Below, one piece after another: positions 1-7,699 of a stretch of DNA of 50,097 nt. Source of the stretch: an uncultured Akkermansia sp. Lineage in GTDB: Bacteria; Verrucomicrobiota; Verrucomicrobiia; Verrucomicrobiales; Akkermansiaceae. The notes under the pieces were generated by a model, which ran no database searches, was not told where the DNA came from, and saw nothing but the letters and a program-made list of their open reading frames with translations. The stretch's first letter is position 1; each line of letters starts with the position of its first letter. A program made the position numbers and the translations under genes. The DNA lies in the NCBI GenBank assembly GCA_947631275.1, contig CANRKR010000007.1:1-50097 (forward strand), given 5' to 3'.

Positions 1-891
1 AGCGGCAGATTGTGCGCGCCCGTAGTATTCCGCTTCTTTGGCGAACCCGGGCTCTTGCTGCAGACAGGCCTCTATGCTGGGCACATCATCCAGAAGCGAG
101 GCAAAAATGAGCTTTTTGCGTGTTTCGTCGCTCTCCTTGGGCATGCCGCATGCCAGCAGAAGACGTAAATGCAGTGGCGTTGCATCCTTCCAATCGGTCT
201 TGTTAAACGGCGCCACAGGCATGCCATGGCGTATCAAAAATGCTAAACTTTCCTCGGGGTTATCGGAGAACAAAAAGCGTTTATTTTCCGGATGGAGACG
301 ATCAGCATGCGCGCCTGCACGGAGTGCAATAGCGGTCCAATAGACACTATCCTGATCGCGCTCCAACCGCCTCTGTGCTTCCTCCTCCGATTCGAAATAA
401 CTTTTTTCTTCCTCGGGGAGAGGCTGCTTTTCTTCGCAGCATGCCTTGAGGAGTTCCTTCATGTTTGCATTCTCTTCTTTGACGAAATCTCCTGCTGTCT
501 TTCCGGATTTGCTCTTGATGGCGGCATCCGCGCCTTTGGCGACGAGCCAGCAGACGGCAAGGCGGTTATTCGCCGCTGCGGCGTACATGAGCGCGGTTTT
601 GCCTTGCTTGTCCGTGGCGTTGATGTCACCGCCTTTTTCAATGGCTTTCAGCTTCTTGAGCAGGGAGGCCGCGCTTTTTCCATCCTTGCTGAGCCCGTTT
701 CCCTTTGCTTGATTCCCCGTATTCGCGGGGAAGAGCAACTCAACACCTTGATGCGGCGCGACTTGTGTCGGCGCCTTCTCTTTCGCTCCCGCCATCCCTG
801 CGAGCATCAGAACACTCGTCAAGATTATGTTTACAAAACGTTTATAATAAGTTAGTAACAAAAATGGGGGGGGTAAAAGGGTAGGAAACAT
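1..891 (-). CDS. Secreted ankyrin-repeat protein, C-terminus cut by window edge
   Basis: The frame is open from the ATG at 891 to the left edge, so the C-terminus is missing. The N-terminus has a basic then hydrophobic stretch (KRFVNIILTSVLMLAGMAGA), an export signal. An ankyrin repeat follows: GGDINATDKQGKTALMYAAA, then NNRLAVCWLVAKGADAAIKS and GKTAGD. A charged, Glu-rich helical linker comes next, and a second ankyrin-like unit (ATPLHLRLLLACG) lies near the edge. Ankyrin repeats bind protein partners; no partner is evident. The start is uncertain: ATG 891 fits the promoter at 917-945, but a TTG about 10 codons in would give a cleaner signal peptide. If 891 is used, a run of eight C (866-873, G on the + strand) lies inside the first codons, where slippage would shift the frame. 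A second secreted ankyrin protein lies at 10863. Confidence 0.75.
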   Translation of the reverse strand, partial: MFPTLLPPPFLLLTYYKRFVNIILTSVLMLAGMAGAKEKAPTQVAPHQGVELLFPANTGNQAKGNGLSKDGKSAASLLKKLKAIEKGGDINATDKQGKTALMYAAAANNRLAVCWLVAKGADAAIKSKSGKTAGDFVKEENANMKELLKACCEEKQPLPEEEKSYFESEEEAQRRLERDQDSVYWTAIALRAGAHADRLHPENKRFLFSDNPEESLAFLIRHGMPVAPFNKTDWKDATPLHLRLLLACGMPKESDETRKKLIFASLLDDVPSIEACLQQEPGFAKEAEYYGRAQSAA

Positions 892-916
892 AACAGAATG
901 CTATGGAGATGCGGGA

Positions 917-945
917 AGTCTATCAGTTTTTATCTGACGTAGCAA
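917..945 (-). promoter_or_regulatory. Promoter of the ankyrin gene at 891
   Basis: On the minus strand TTGCTA (945-940) is followed after exactly 17 nt by TAGACT (922-917), a good sigma-70-type pair. The predicted RNA start near 910 leaves about 20 nt before ATG 891. Confidence 0.5.
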
Positions 946-1135
946 GCGCAAAGATGTGCGCCAGCAGAAAAGGGATTCTGTCGAGAGGATCCACGACGAA
1001 TAATCGGTCTATTGTTCTGTCTCACTCCTTCGCGCTATGCTCTTTGAGGAGTTTCAGATTTGCGGCCTTTGCAACCTTGTTGCGCTGGTGCTTTTAAATG
1101 TCCTTTTGTGCAGTTTTTTCAGCTATGCAGACAAC

Positions 1136-1174
1136 AAAAACCCCCTGCGCATCCTGAGCAGGACGGGCAGGGGG
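1136..1174 (-). terminator. Rho-independent terminator of the gene ending at 1194
   Basis: The arms CCCCCTGC (1141-1148) and GCAGGGGG (1167-1174) pair perfectly over 8 bp. A small nested TCCTG/CAGGA hairpin sits in the loop. On the minus strand the stem is followed by TTTTT (1140-1136). It starts 20 nt past the stop codon of the 1194-2150 gene. Confidence 0.8.
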
Positions 1175-1193
1175 ATGAAAAAAGACGGGTTGA

Positions 1194-2150
1194 TCAGAAA
1201 CCAAACTCAGGCGCTACCGGGGCCGGTTCAGAGTCTTTATCCGGTTTGACAGGAGCCTTATCGGTCGGCTTGCCGGCTTCTGTCGGCGCAGGGGTGGCGG
1301 CGGATCCATTTTGAGAGAGGGGGCGATCCGTGGTGGGATCGACCTCTACATCGTTGATGAATTTGCGCACGCGTGGCTCGTCTTCCCCGTCAACCCACTC
1401 CCGCCGTGTTTCCACCTTCATGCGGCGCATGCCTCCCTTGCCATCCGGAACGATCGAGATGCGAGATTCTACGCTGGAGGCATAGCTCGAAGTTGTCTCC
1501 TTCATGGTGGAAGGCAGAGGAGCAATGGTTTGGGTGTCCGTTGCCGGAGTGTCGGGTGCAGGAGAAGGGGAGGGCACGGCGTCTGCGGGGGCTGCAGGAT
1601 CAGGGGTTGCGTCCGGTTTGTCGGCAGGGGGCGTTGCCGGGGCGTCGGCAGAGGGAGAGGCGTCACCGCGCGGTTCAACCTTGGCAAAGCGGGTGCAGGC
1701 GCGCACATTTTCATTGCCCTCCTCGCGGAAGAGGTAGATGTGGTCAATATGCAGCAAAGCCTCATCGCCCGGCTTCATCTCCCGAATTTGTCGTCCTACG
1801 TCGGCATCTTGTCCGGGGACATCCGCCGCAAGGGAGACGGAAAACAGCTTGCCGACGTTCAACGCGCCATCGCCCATGCGGTCGTAGCGGCGATGCGCGA
1901 GGTTCTGCTTCACCTCAAAGACCGCCACTTCCTCCGAAGCGGGAGAGGCAACCGCAAGATCGACCACAGGGATGGAGCGAATACCCTTGAAGATGGCATG
2001 CACGGCATTGGAGGCGAGCAGGTCGCTGTGATAGACTCCCTGACGCGGCAGATTTGCCACAGCGGGAACCCCCATGGAGATGTCTGCCAGAAGGAGTGGG
2101 GAAACCGAAGGCAGGGTAAGAATGGTGTAGAAAAAAGGATGAATTCTCAT
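1194..2150 (-). CDS. Secreted Pro/Ala-rich protein of unknown function
   Basis: A 318-residue protein. The N-terminus (MRIHPFFYTILTLPSVSPLLLA) is a signal peptide. Residues about 25-165 form a compact-looking domain that I do not recognise, rich in Val and Asp, with alternating strand-like segments (SIPVVDLAVASP, EVAVFEVKQ). Residues about 165-210 are a low-complexity Ala/Pro/Asp linker (ADAPATPPADKPDATPD). A short basic/acidic segment containing RKFINDVEVDP follows, then a second Pro/Ala tail. The layout suggests an exported protein with disordered spacers. It lies 58 nt downstream of the metallophosphoesterase on the same strand and may share its transcript. A clear terminator follows. Confidence 0.7.
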   Translation of the reverse strand: MRIHPFFYTILTLPSVSPLLLADISMGVPAVANLPRQGVYHSDLLASNAVHAIFKGIRSIPVVDLAVASPASEEVAVFEVKQNLAHRRYDRMGDGALNVGKLFSVSLAADVPGQDADVGRQIREMKPGDEALLHIDHIYLFREEGNENVRACTRFAKVEPRGDASPSADAPATPPADKPDATPDPAAPADAVPSPSPAPDTPATDTQTIAPLPSTMKETTSSYASSVESRISIVPDGKGGMRRMKVETRREWVDGEDEPRVRKFINDVEVDPTTDRPLSQNGSAATPAPTEAGKPTDKAPVKPDKDSEPAPVAPEFGF

Positions 2151-2208
2151 ATTGGTGGGTGAGACACGGTGGGGACTCTACCTGTTCAATCAAATTTTGC
2201 CCGTGCCA

Positions 2209-3345
2209 TCATTTTGTTGCCGGTTCAATTTTCAGCAGCGTGATTTCAGAAGGTACGCCGAGGCGCAGAGGCATCATGGTCCAGAGGCTGGTACCGGGAT
2301 TTACATATACCTGCATGTTGCCGGAGCGGTAGAGCCCGAAGACATAGCCTCCATTGAAATACGCGATGAGAGGGCACAGGGGTAGGACCATGCCGCCATG
2401 GGTGTGCCCGGAGAGCTGCAGAGCAACCCTGCAGCGCTCGGCATCTTTTGCAAGCCGGGGTTGGTGCGACAGCAGGATAATGGGGAGATTTGACGGCGCG
2501 CCTGCCACTGCTTTTGCCACGTTTGGACACTCCTGAGCGAAAGCGCCAGCTGCGGGATCTGTCACCCCCGCCAGCACGATGCCGGGTTTTGCCAGTTCCA
2601 CGTGTTCATTTTCCAGCAGGCGCAGCCCGAGGGAGCGCAGGAAAGGGGCCCATTCTTTGTAGCCGGAATAGTATTCGTGATTACCCGGCACGGCGTACAC
2701 CCCGAGCGGGGCATGCAGTTCCGCAAGCGGTTGCAGAGCAACTCCTCGCTGCTGCAGCGAACCATCCACGAAGTCACCGGTAATGGCGATGAGATCGGGG
2801 TGGAGACGCATTGTCTGCTGTACCCAGCCGCGTACCGTGGAGGCATTCTTCATGGAATCCACGTGAAGATCCGACAGGAGGGCGATGCAGAACGGCTTGC
2901 TCACGGGGAGCTGCAGCTTCACTTCGTGGATGCGCGGCGTCCGAAACGCCTCGTGGATTCCGATCCCGCAGATCAGGACGGCTGCCGTAAACAAAAATCC
3001 TACCAAACGTCCCCAGAGTTGTCTTTGCTCGACTCTCCCTCGTTTCCGTAAACCTGGGAGGAACAGGTGAAGGATGTTCCAGATAGCGGACGCGGCGAAC
3101 AACAGGAGGGAAAAGATGAGCATCAGCGTGTAGAGAGAGCAGTAGGTCAGCAGGAACCACCCCGGCACATCCGGAGCGAAGGGAAGTTCCCCTCCCAAAC
3201 TACGCAGCACCGGGAAGATGCATGCCACCCCCAGCAACACCACCGCTGCCAGAACCTTGAACGGCCATTTCCAAGCCAGCGGCAACACCCCACGCAAAAA
3301 GGCATAAGCCGCCAGAACCAGAGATATCAACACCATCATGCGCAT
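2209..3345 (-). CDS. Membrane-anchored metallophosphoesterase (YaeI/YkuE-like)
   Basis: A 378-residue protein with about four hydrophobic segments in the first ~130 residues, then a calcineurin-like phosphoesterase domain. The metal-binding motifs appear in order: LLSDLHVDS, GDFVDG, GNHEYY, ILLSHQP and SGHTHGG. This is the complete GD/GNH/GHTH set, so the enzyme should be active. Relatives with this topology act on phospholipid or nucleotide phosphoesters at the membrane (YaeI on lipid A precursors, for example); the substrate here is unknown. The ATG at 3345 sits 6 nt after a -10 box, so the mRNA is probably leaderless. Confidence 0.88.
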   Translation of the reverse strand: MRMMVLISLVLAAYAFLRGVLPLAWKWPFKVLAAVVLLGVACIFPVLRSLGGELPFAPDVPGWFLLTYCSLYTLMLIFSLLLFAASAIWNILHLFLPGLRKRGRVEQRQLWGRLVGFLFTAAVLICGIGIHEAFRTPRIHEVKLQLPVSKPFCIALLSDLHVDSMKNASTVRGWVQQTMRLHPDLIAITGDFVDGSLQQRGVALQPLAELHAPLGVYAVPGNHEYYSGYKEWAPFLRSLGLRLLENEHVELAKPGIVLAGVTDPAAGAFAQECPNVAKAVAGAPSNLPIILLSHQPRLAKDAERCRVALQLSGHTHGGMVLPLCPLIAYFNGGYVFGLYRSGNMQVYVNPGTSLWTMMPLRLGVPSEITLLKIEPATK

Positions 3346-3380
3346 GAGCGTAACATACCTTATTTTCCAACTTCAGGCAA
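3346..3380 (-). promoter_or_regulatory. Leaderless promoter of the metallophosphoesterase
   Basis: On the minus strand TTGCCT (3380-3375), 17 nt, TATGTT (3357-3352), then only 6 nt (acgctc) before ATG 3345. An RNA start 6-7 nt after the -10 would fall on the start codon. Confidence 0.6.
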
Positions 3381-3495
3381 GCCCGACTCAATTCGCAGAG
3401 CTGAAGGGAGCTGCTGTCCGAGCGGTGAGAGATTTTGTAGAATCGCCCTGTCTCACCTTGCTTCTCCGGGGACGTTCATTCCATTCACATCAAAG

Positions 3496-3523
3496 AAATC
3501 GCCCGGCTCATTGGGAGCCGGGC
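3496..3523 (-). terminator. Terminator after rpoA-rplQ
   Basis: A perfect 9-bp stem, GCCCGGCTC (3501-3509) with GAGCCGGGC (3515-3523) and a 5-nt loop. On the minus strand it is followed by a moderately T-rich stretch (gatttcttt). It lies about 60 nt past the rplQ stop. Confidence 0.65.
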
Positions 3524-3582
3524 GACAGCTAAGATAACAATGAAAACGAGGGAAAATGGTTTCTCAATAAGCTGAGGGGAAA

Positions 3583-4047
3583 TCAGGCCTTCTGCTCAGG
3601 GGTCTCCTCCGCGGCAGAGGCTTCAGCGGAAGTCTCCGCAGAGGGCGCCTCAGCGGGAGTTGCCGGGACAGGAGTCTCTGTCACCGCTTTTGGAAGATCA
3701 ATGATTTCAATGAGGGCCATGGGGGCACTATCCGTTTTGCGCTGCCCAAGCTTCACGATGCGTGTGTAACCACCACAACGCTCGGCGGTTGCCGGGGCGA
3801 CGACATCGAAAAGCTTCTTTACACTGGCAGGTTTTGGCAGAGCGGCCAGGGCCTGACGGCGCGCATGCAACGAGCCGTTTTTACCCAGGGTAATCATCTT
3901 CTCCACGTAGGGACGCAAGGCCTTGGCCTTAGCCAGAGTCGTGGTGATGCGTCCGTGGTCGATGAGACTGCATGCCTGATTAGCGAGCAAAGCCTTGCGG
4001 TGCGATGCGTCCCTTTGAAGTTTAGGTTTTTTTACTCCGTGTCTCAT
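3583..4047 (-). CDS. rplQ: 50S ribosomal protein L17
   Basis: A 154-residue protein opening with the L17 signature [20 protein letters not shown], followed by [19 protein letters not shown] and the conserved [24 protein letters not shown]. The core ends near residue 120. The last ~35 residues are an Ala/Glu/Pro-rich tail ([20 protein letters not shown]), longer than in most L17 proteins. The gene follows rpoA by 29 nt, the usual alpha-operon order, and the two are probably co-transcribed from the promoter near 5340. Confidence 0.97.
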   Translation of the reverse strand: MRHGVKKPKLQRDASHRKALLANQACSLIDHGRITTTLAKAKALRPYVEKMITLGKNGSLHARRQALAALPKPASVKKLFDVVAPATAERCGGYTRIVKLGQRKTDSAPMALIEIIDLPKAVTETPVPATPAEAPSAETSAEASAAEETPEQKA

Positions 4048-4076
4048 ATTGAATCAATCGTTTCGTTGGTTGTTCA

Positions 4077-5231
4077 TTACTCATCGAAAACATCCTCATC
4101 ATCCTCAAACCTGAGATTTTCGATGTTGTGAGTGATAATATCCTGAAGCTCGTTTGTGCGGGCCTTGTCCTCAGCCATTTCGCGCAAGCGCGGGGCAGAA
4201 GCAGTCGGCGTAATGAGGTGCGGATCGAAGGTCATCCCAAGAGAAAGACCATACTGCACAAGCTTCTCCTTGATCTCATTAAGAGACTTCTTACCGAAGT
4301 TGCGGTACTTGAGCATCTCGCTCTCTGTCTTCATGGCCAATTCTCCGACGGTGGTGATGTTAGCGTTGTTGAGGCAGTTTGCAGCACGTACTGACAGCTC
4401 AATCTCATTGACGCTCATGTTAAGCAGCTTGCGTAGCTGGACGGTGCTGGCATCCTGGTCGGCGCCGGCTCCCTTATCGAAAGCGACCTCGCGCTCATCG
4501 TTCTCCACGAAGACATCCAGGTGATGACGCAGGATACTCGCAGCGTGCAACATGGCATCATCCGGGGAGATACGACCATCCGTCCACACATCCAACACGA
4601 GCTTGTCGAATTCAGTCATCTGACCAACACGAGCGTTATCCACGGCGTACTTCACACGAGTGACAGGAGAAAAGATGGAGTCGATGGGAATCACACCGAT
4701 AGGACGATCCTTCTCGTTGTTGTCATCGGCAGTATAAAAGCCACGGCCGACATTCACCTCGAAGTCGCAATCAAAGATGGTATTCTGATCCAGGTGACAA
4801 ATCACCTGATCTTTGTTGACCACAGAGTAAATGTGGTCTTCCTGGATATCCGCAGCGGTGACAACTCCCTGCTTGGTGGCGTGTAGAGAGAGAGTTCGCG
4901 CTTCCTTGCCGTGGTGGGCAAACTTAATTTTCTTGAGATTAAGGATGATTTCAGTAACATCCTCAACCACGCCCGGCAGGGATGTGAATTCATGCTGCGC
5001 GCCGGCTATACGAACACTGGTGATAGCCGCTCCCTCCAGTGAACTGAGCAACACGCGGCGCAGGGAATTACCCAGCGTGTGACCGAAACCGGTCTCAATC
5101 GGTTCAGCGATAAAGGTGGTGTGATTTTCATCCTCCGGATCCCGGACACGTTGGAGTTTGTTTGGTATTTCGAAGTGACCGAGTTGAATGACTTCTTTCT
5201 CCTTTTCCTGTGTTTGCTGGGTATCAGACAT
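4077..5231 (-). CDS. rpoA: DNA-directed RNA polymerase subunit alpha
   Basis: A 384-residue protein. The frame is open much further upstream, but the start is set at ATG 5231 (MSDTQQTQ) because homology-like sequence begins just after it and the promoter lies upstream. The N-terminal assembly domain has the signature GFGHTLGNSLRRVLLSSLEG (near residues 48-67). The C-terminal domain with its helix-hairpin-helix (SVRAANCLNNANITTVGELA, then RNFGKKSLNEIKEKL) spans about 270-335. A tail of about 45 residues ends in an acidic run (FEDDEDVFDE), beyond the usual alpha length. Unlike many alpha operons, no rpsK/rpsM/rpsD lies directly upstream; the gene has its own leader. Confidence 0.97.
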   Translation of the reverse strand: MSDTQQTQEKEKEVIQLGHFEIPNKLQRVRDPEDENHTTFIAEPIETGFGHTLGNSLRRVLLSSLEGAAITSVRIAGAQHEFTSLPGVVEDVTEIILNLKKIKFAHHGKEARTLSLHATKQGVVTAADIQEDHIYSVVNKDQVICHLDQNTIFDCDFEVNVGRGFYTADDNNEKDRPIGVIPIDSIFSPVTRVKYAVDNARVGQMTEFDKLVLDVWTDGRISPDDAMLHAASILRHHLDVFVENDEREVAFDKGAGADQDASTVQLRKLLNMSVNEIELSVRAANCLNNANITTVGELAMKTESEMLKYRNFGKKSLNEIKEKLVQYGLSLGMTFDPHLITPTASAPRLREMAEDKARTNELQDIITHNIENLRFEDDEDVFDE

Positions 5232-5327
5232 AGCGTGTATGGGTTGACCGGGTTTCCCCTCATGCGAGCTCGCTTCAGCGGTGGAAATGAAGGACCGACG
5301 GTCGGTTAGACGACTCGCGCGGTGGGG

Positions 5328-5356
5328 AGGATACACGCTTTGCCTGAACTTGGCAA
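5328..5356 (-). promoter_or_regulatory. Promoter of rpoA-rplQ
   Basis: On the minus strand TTGCCA (5356-5351), exactly 17 nt, then TATCCT (5333-5328). This predicts a leader of about 90 nt before ATG 5231. The leader contains the palindrome ACCGAC-G-GTCGGT at 5294-5306. Confidence 0.5.
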
Positions 5357-5502
5357 GCTTTTTTCGTGCCGAAGAGCATATTTTGTTCGTTTTTTGCATT
5401 ATATCGGAAGATTTTTCACTTTCTTTTCTCTCCGACTTTCTCTTTCTGCCCCCCCCCCCTTCGCCACGCCCCGGAATTGCTCTAGTCCCCGGAGAAATGA
5501 AC

Positions 5503-5537
5503 TTGTTACCGGGCAGCGCATGCGGTATAGTACACGT
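5503..5537 (+). promoter_or_regulatory. Leaderless promoter of the DOMON-like gene
   Basis: TTGTTA (5503-5508), 17 nt, TATAGT (5526-5531), then 6 nt (acacgt) to ATG 5538. This decides the start: upstream in-frame starts lie before or inside the promoter. Confidence 0.65.
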
Positions 5538-6122
5538 ATGCGTTGCATCGTACACACGGGAGAAAGGAAAGGGGAGTTCCAGAAACTTGAGAGGTACTGG
5601 GGAGGGAAGGAGGTGGCCACACCTCCCTTTTTCTTTTGTTTTCACACAGCAAATGGAAGGCTGAACTTCAGCATGAAGCGTGCGGCAGAGGCTCTGCCAA
5701 ATCCCGCAGCTCGCGCGGGCGAATACAGAGAAGAGCTCTGGAAATACGACGTCGCTGAATTTTTTCTGACGGGACTTCTCTCCGGCTCCTACCTCGAATT
5801 CAATTTGGCAGCAAATGGAGCATGGTGGGCCGCCGGGTTTACTCAGCCGCGCGTGCCGCTGAAAGATTTCAAGGCGCAGGATTTGCAGGTGCGAACTGAG
5901 GGGCAGATGCGACGGGACGAGTGGGAATGCGGAGTCAGCGTCAGCCTCACCGCACTTGAGCATTACGGCTGGTGGGGAGAAGATTGCGAAAGTTGCCTCT
6001 GCGCCTGCGCCGTGCTGGTGCGCAATGGGGAGTTTCGCTACCTGACGACCTCCCCCGTTCAGGAGGGGGAGGCGGACTTCCACCGCCCATGGGACTGGGA
6101 AACAATCCAACTCGTTCCCTGA
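5538..6122 (+). CDS. DOMON-like domain protein
   Basis: A 194-residue protein without a signal peptide. The segment ELWKYDVAEFFLT, then YLEFNLAANGAWWAAGFTQPR, matches the pattern I associate with DOMON-like/CBM9-like beta-sandwich proteins of unknown ligand (strand, acidic-aromatic stretch, YxEFN, then GxWW). The family assignment is from memory of the motif and is moderate. The later part has CESCLCACAVL and EADFHRPWDWETIQL near the C-terminus. The start at 5538 is chosen from the promoter. It converges with the sialate O-acetylesterase, leaving 23 nt. Confidence 0.65.
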   Translation: MRCIVHTGERKGEFQKLERYWGGKEVATPPFFFCFHTANGRLNFSMKRAAEALPNPAARAGEYREELWKYDVAEFFLTGLLSGSYLEFNLAANGAWWAAGFTQPRVPLKDFKAQDLQVRTEGQMRRDEWECGVSVSLTALEHYGWWGEDCESCLCACAVLVRNGEFRYLTTSPVQEGEADFHRPWDWETIQLVP

Positions 6123-6145
6123 GTCGCGTGGCGGGGAAAACTTTC

Positions 6146-7645
6146 CTACTTTTGCTCAGCCGCAGAAGATAACGTGAACGGCACGGCGGGCAAGTCGTCT
6201 TCATTCACGAGGTTGGGTTCCATAAACACCGCCCAACCATAGCGCACCACCTTGGGTTTTGTCACCCCTTCAGCCCGCACCAGGAGCTTACCATCTTTGA
6301 TTTCTGCCTCTGCCGGCACAAACTTTTTTCCGCCCGATGAAAGCTCGAAACCAACGATTGGTTTACCATCTTTACTGCGAAGCCCCTGCGCGTGGGCAAA
6401 CTCAACGAGAAGAGCAGAACCGCTCGGTTTCACCTTTGTGGCGACAGGACCGGAGAAGGGAATACCTTTCTTTTTGTACACCTGCGCAGCGGCTGCAGCA
6501 GCGAGACGCTCGCCGACCTCCAACTTGCGCGGAGGATGCACATTTGTACTGGTGGTTCCAAGGTCGAGGGTAGTCACGAGGAATACCTTCGGCAACTCCC
6601 TGGCAACAGTGGCCTGCACCTCGCGGAACTCGGGCCAGAACGCGCGCAGCCCGGCGGCATCATCCTTGATACGCGGCAGTTGAACCATGACAAAGGGGAG
6701 TTCCGGCTGCTTGAACTCGGTGCGCCAGCTGGTGATAAGGCTTTTGAGCAAGCCCTCGTTTTGAGCCTGATCCTGAAGCTCGGCATCCGATTCTCCCTGG
6801 TACCAGATAACCCCGGCAATGGGGAAATTGAGCCACGGGCGGATACCGGTCTCGAAGAGATAGGTTGGCTTGAAGGGGTGCGGGGCGGAGAGGTCGTGCG
6901 CAAGATTCTCCTTCGCGCGCGTGCGCACCCAGGCGGTCATGTATTTACTCTCGAGCCAACGAGACCCCATGCACTCCTTGTACTTCTTTTTGACGGTTGC
7001 GGGAGGCATCCAGGCCATCATCTCCGAGCCCCCCAGACTGGCGTGCACCACCGCCACGGGTACGCCGAGCAGCTCGTGCAACTTGCGTCCGAAATACCAG
7101 CCCACAGCGCTCATGCGCGGGCAATTCCCAGAGCCGCCCACATACCAGTCCCCCTTGTACAGGCCGTTTCCCTTGAGCAGGGAGAGGAGTTTATCGTTGT
7201 ATGCTCCGGCGTTTGTATGCACCTGCGGTTCGGAGTGATAAAAGCGGAACCCCGGAATGGCAGACTGCCCAAGCGCCTCGCGATCGCCCGTCTGATCGAG
7301 CCGCCACAGCATATTGCTCTGACCGGAAGCGATCCACACCTCGCCCACAAGCACATCATCCAGTTGCACATTCTTGCTCCCCTGGGTAATGGTGAGTGTT
7401 TTTCCTTCCGCATCAGCTTTCATGGGGGGCAGGACGGCCTCCCATCTCTTTCCTTTCACGGTGGCTTTCACCTCTGTGTCACCGAATTTCACCACAATGG
7501 GAGAAGGTTTGGTGCATGTGCCGCACACCGGCACTGGCCTGCCCTGCTGAAGCACCATATGGGATTGGTAGATGGGGTCCGCAGTGAATTCTGCACGAAC
7601 CACGCTGGACAAGCACACTGCCAGTAGCAAAACAAGGTTTTTCAT
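6146..7645 (-). CDS. Secreted sialate O-acetylesterase (SASA/SGNH family)
   Basis: A 499-residue protein with a clear signal peptide (MKNLVLLLAVCLSSVVRA). The SASA domain shows the nucleophile block WIASGQSNM (Ser110), GGSEMMAWMPP and WYQGESDAE. An N-terminal beta domain precedes it (SHMVLQQGRPVPVCG), and a beta-rich tail follows, as in full-length family members. The enzyme removes O-acetyl groups from sialic acid or related sugars, exposing host mucin glycans to sialidases; export fits that role. No sialidase is in the window. The next upstream gene is fabI, an unrelated function. Confidence 0.9.
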   Translation of the reverse strand: MKNLVLLLAVCLSSVVRAEFTADPIYQSHMVLQQGRPVPVCGTCTKPSPIVVKFGDTEVKATVKGKRWEAVLPPMKADAEGKTLTITQGSKNVQLDDVLVGEVWIASGQSNMLWRLDQTGDREALGQSAIPGFRFYHSEPQVHTNAGAYNDKLLSLLKGNGLYKGDWYVGGSGNCPRMSAVGWYFGRKLHELLGVPVAVVHASLGGSEMMAWMPPATVKKKYKECMGSRWLESKYMTAWVRTRAKENLAHDLSAPHPFKPTYLFETGIRPWLNFPIAGVIWYQGESDAELQDQAQNEGLLKSLITSWRTEFKQPELPFVMVQLPRIKDDAAGLRAFWPEFREVQATVARELPKVFLVTTLDLGTTSTNVHPPRKLEVGERLAAAAAAQVYKKKGIPFSGPVATKVKPSGSALLVEFAHAQGLRSKDGKPIVGFELSSGGKKFVPAEAEIKDGKLLVRAEGVTKPKVVRYGWAVFMEPNLVNEDDLPAVPFTLSSAAEQK

Positions 7646-7699
7646 AGGAGAAAGTAGCGGGAAGGATGATGGGACAAAGGGGAGGGGATAGGGAAATGC

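Larger units (their letters stand above)
892..1193. other. Intergenic region, 302 bp
   Basis: This gap holds the promoter of the leftward ankyrin gene (917-945) and the terminator of the gene ending at 1194 (1136-1174). Short frames here have no recognisable protein features. I see no further gene. Confidence 0.6.
5232..5537. other. Divergent intergenic region between rpoA and the DOMON-like gene
   Basis: 306 bp with no gene. It holds the rpoA leader with a 6-bp-arm palindrome (5294-5306), the rpoA promoter (5328-5356), a pyrimidine-rich stretch ending in eleven C (5449-5459), and the promoter of the rightward gene (5503-5531). Confidence 0.6.

Noticed and set aside
5449..5459. C11 tract as a promoter switch
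   Set aside because: It lies outside any -35/-10 spacer and more than 40 nt upstream of the -35 of the right-hand gene, so length changes have no clear effect. Long enough to vary, but no function can be argued.
5232..6110. An N-terminal extension of rpoA making a 677-residue protein
   Set aside because: The extra sequence is not alpha-subunit-like, crosses the divergent promoter region and overlaps the DOMON-like gene.
6392..7627. A 411-residue plus-strand frame across the sialate O-acetylesterase
   Set aside because: The minus-strand gene has a signal peptide and SGQSNM; the other frame is a shadow.
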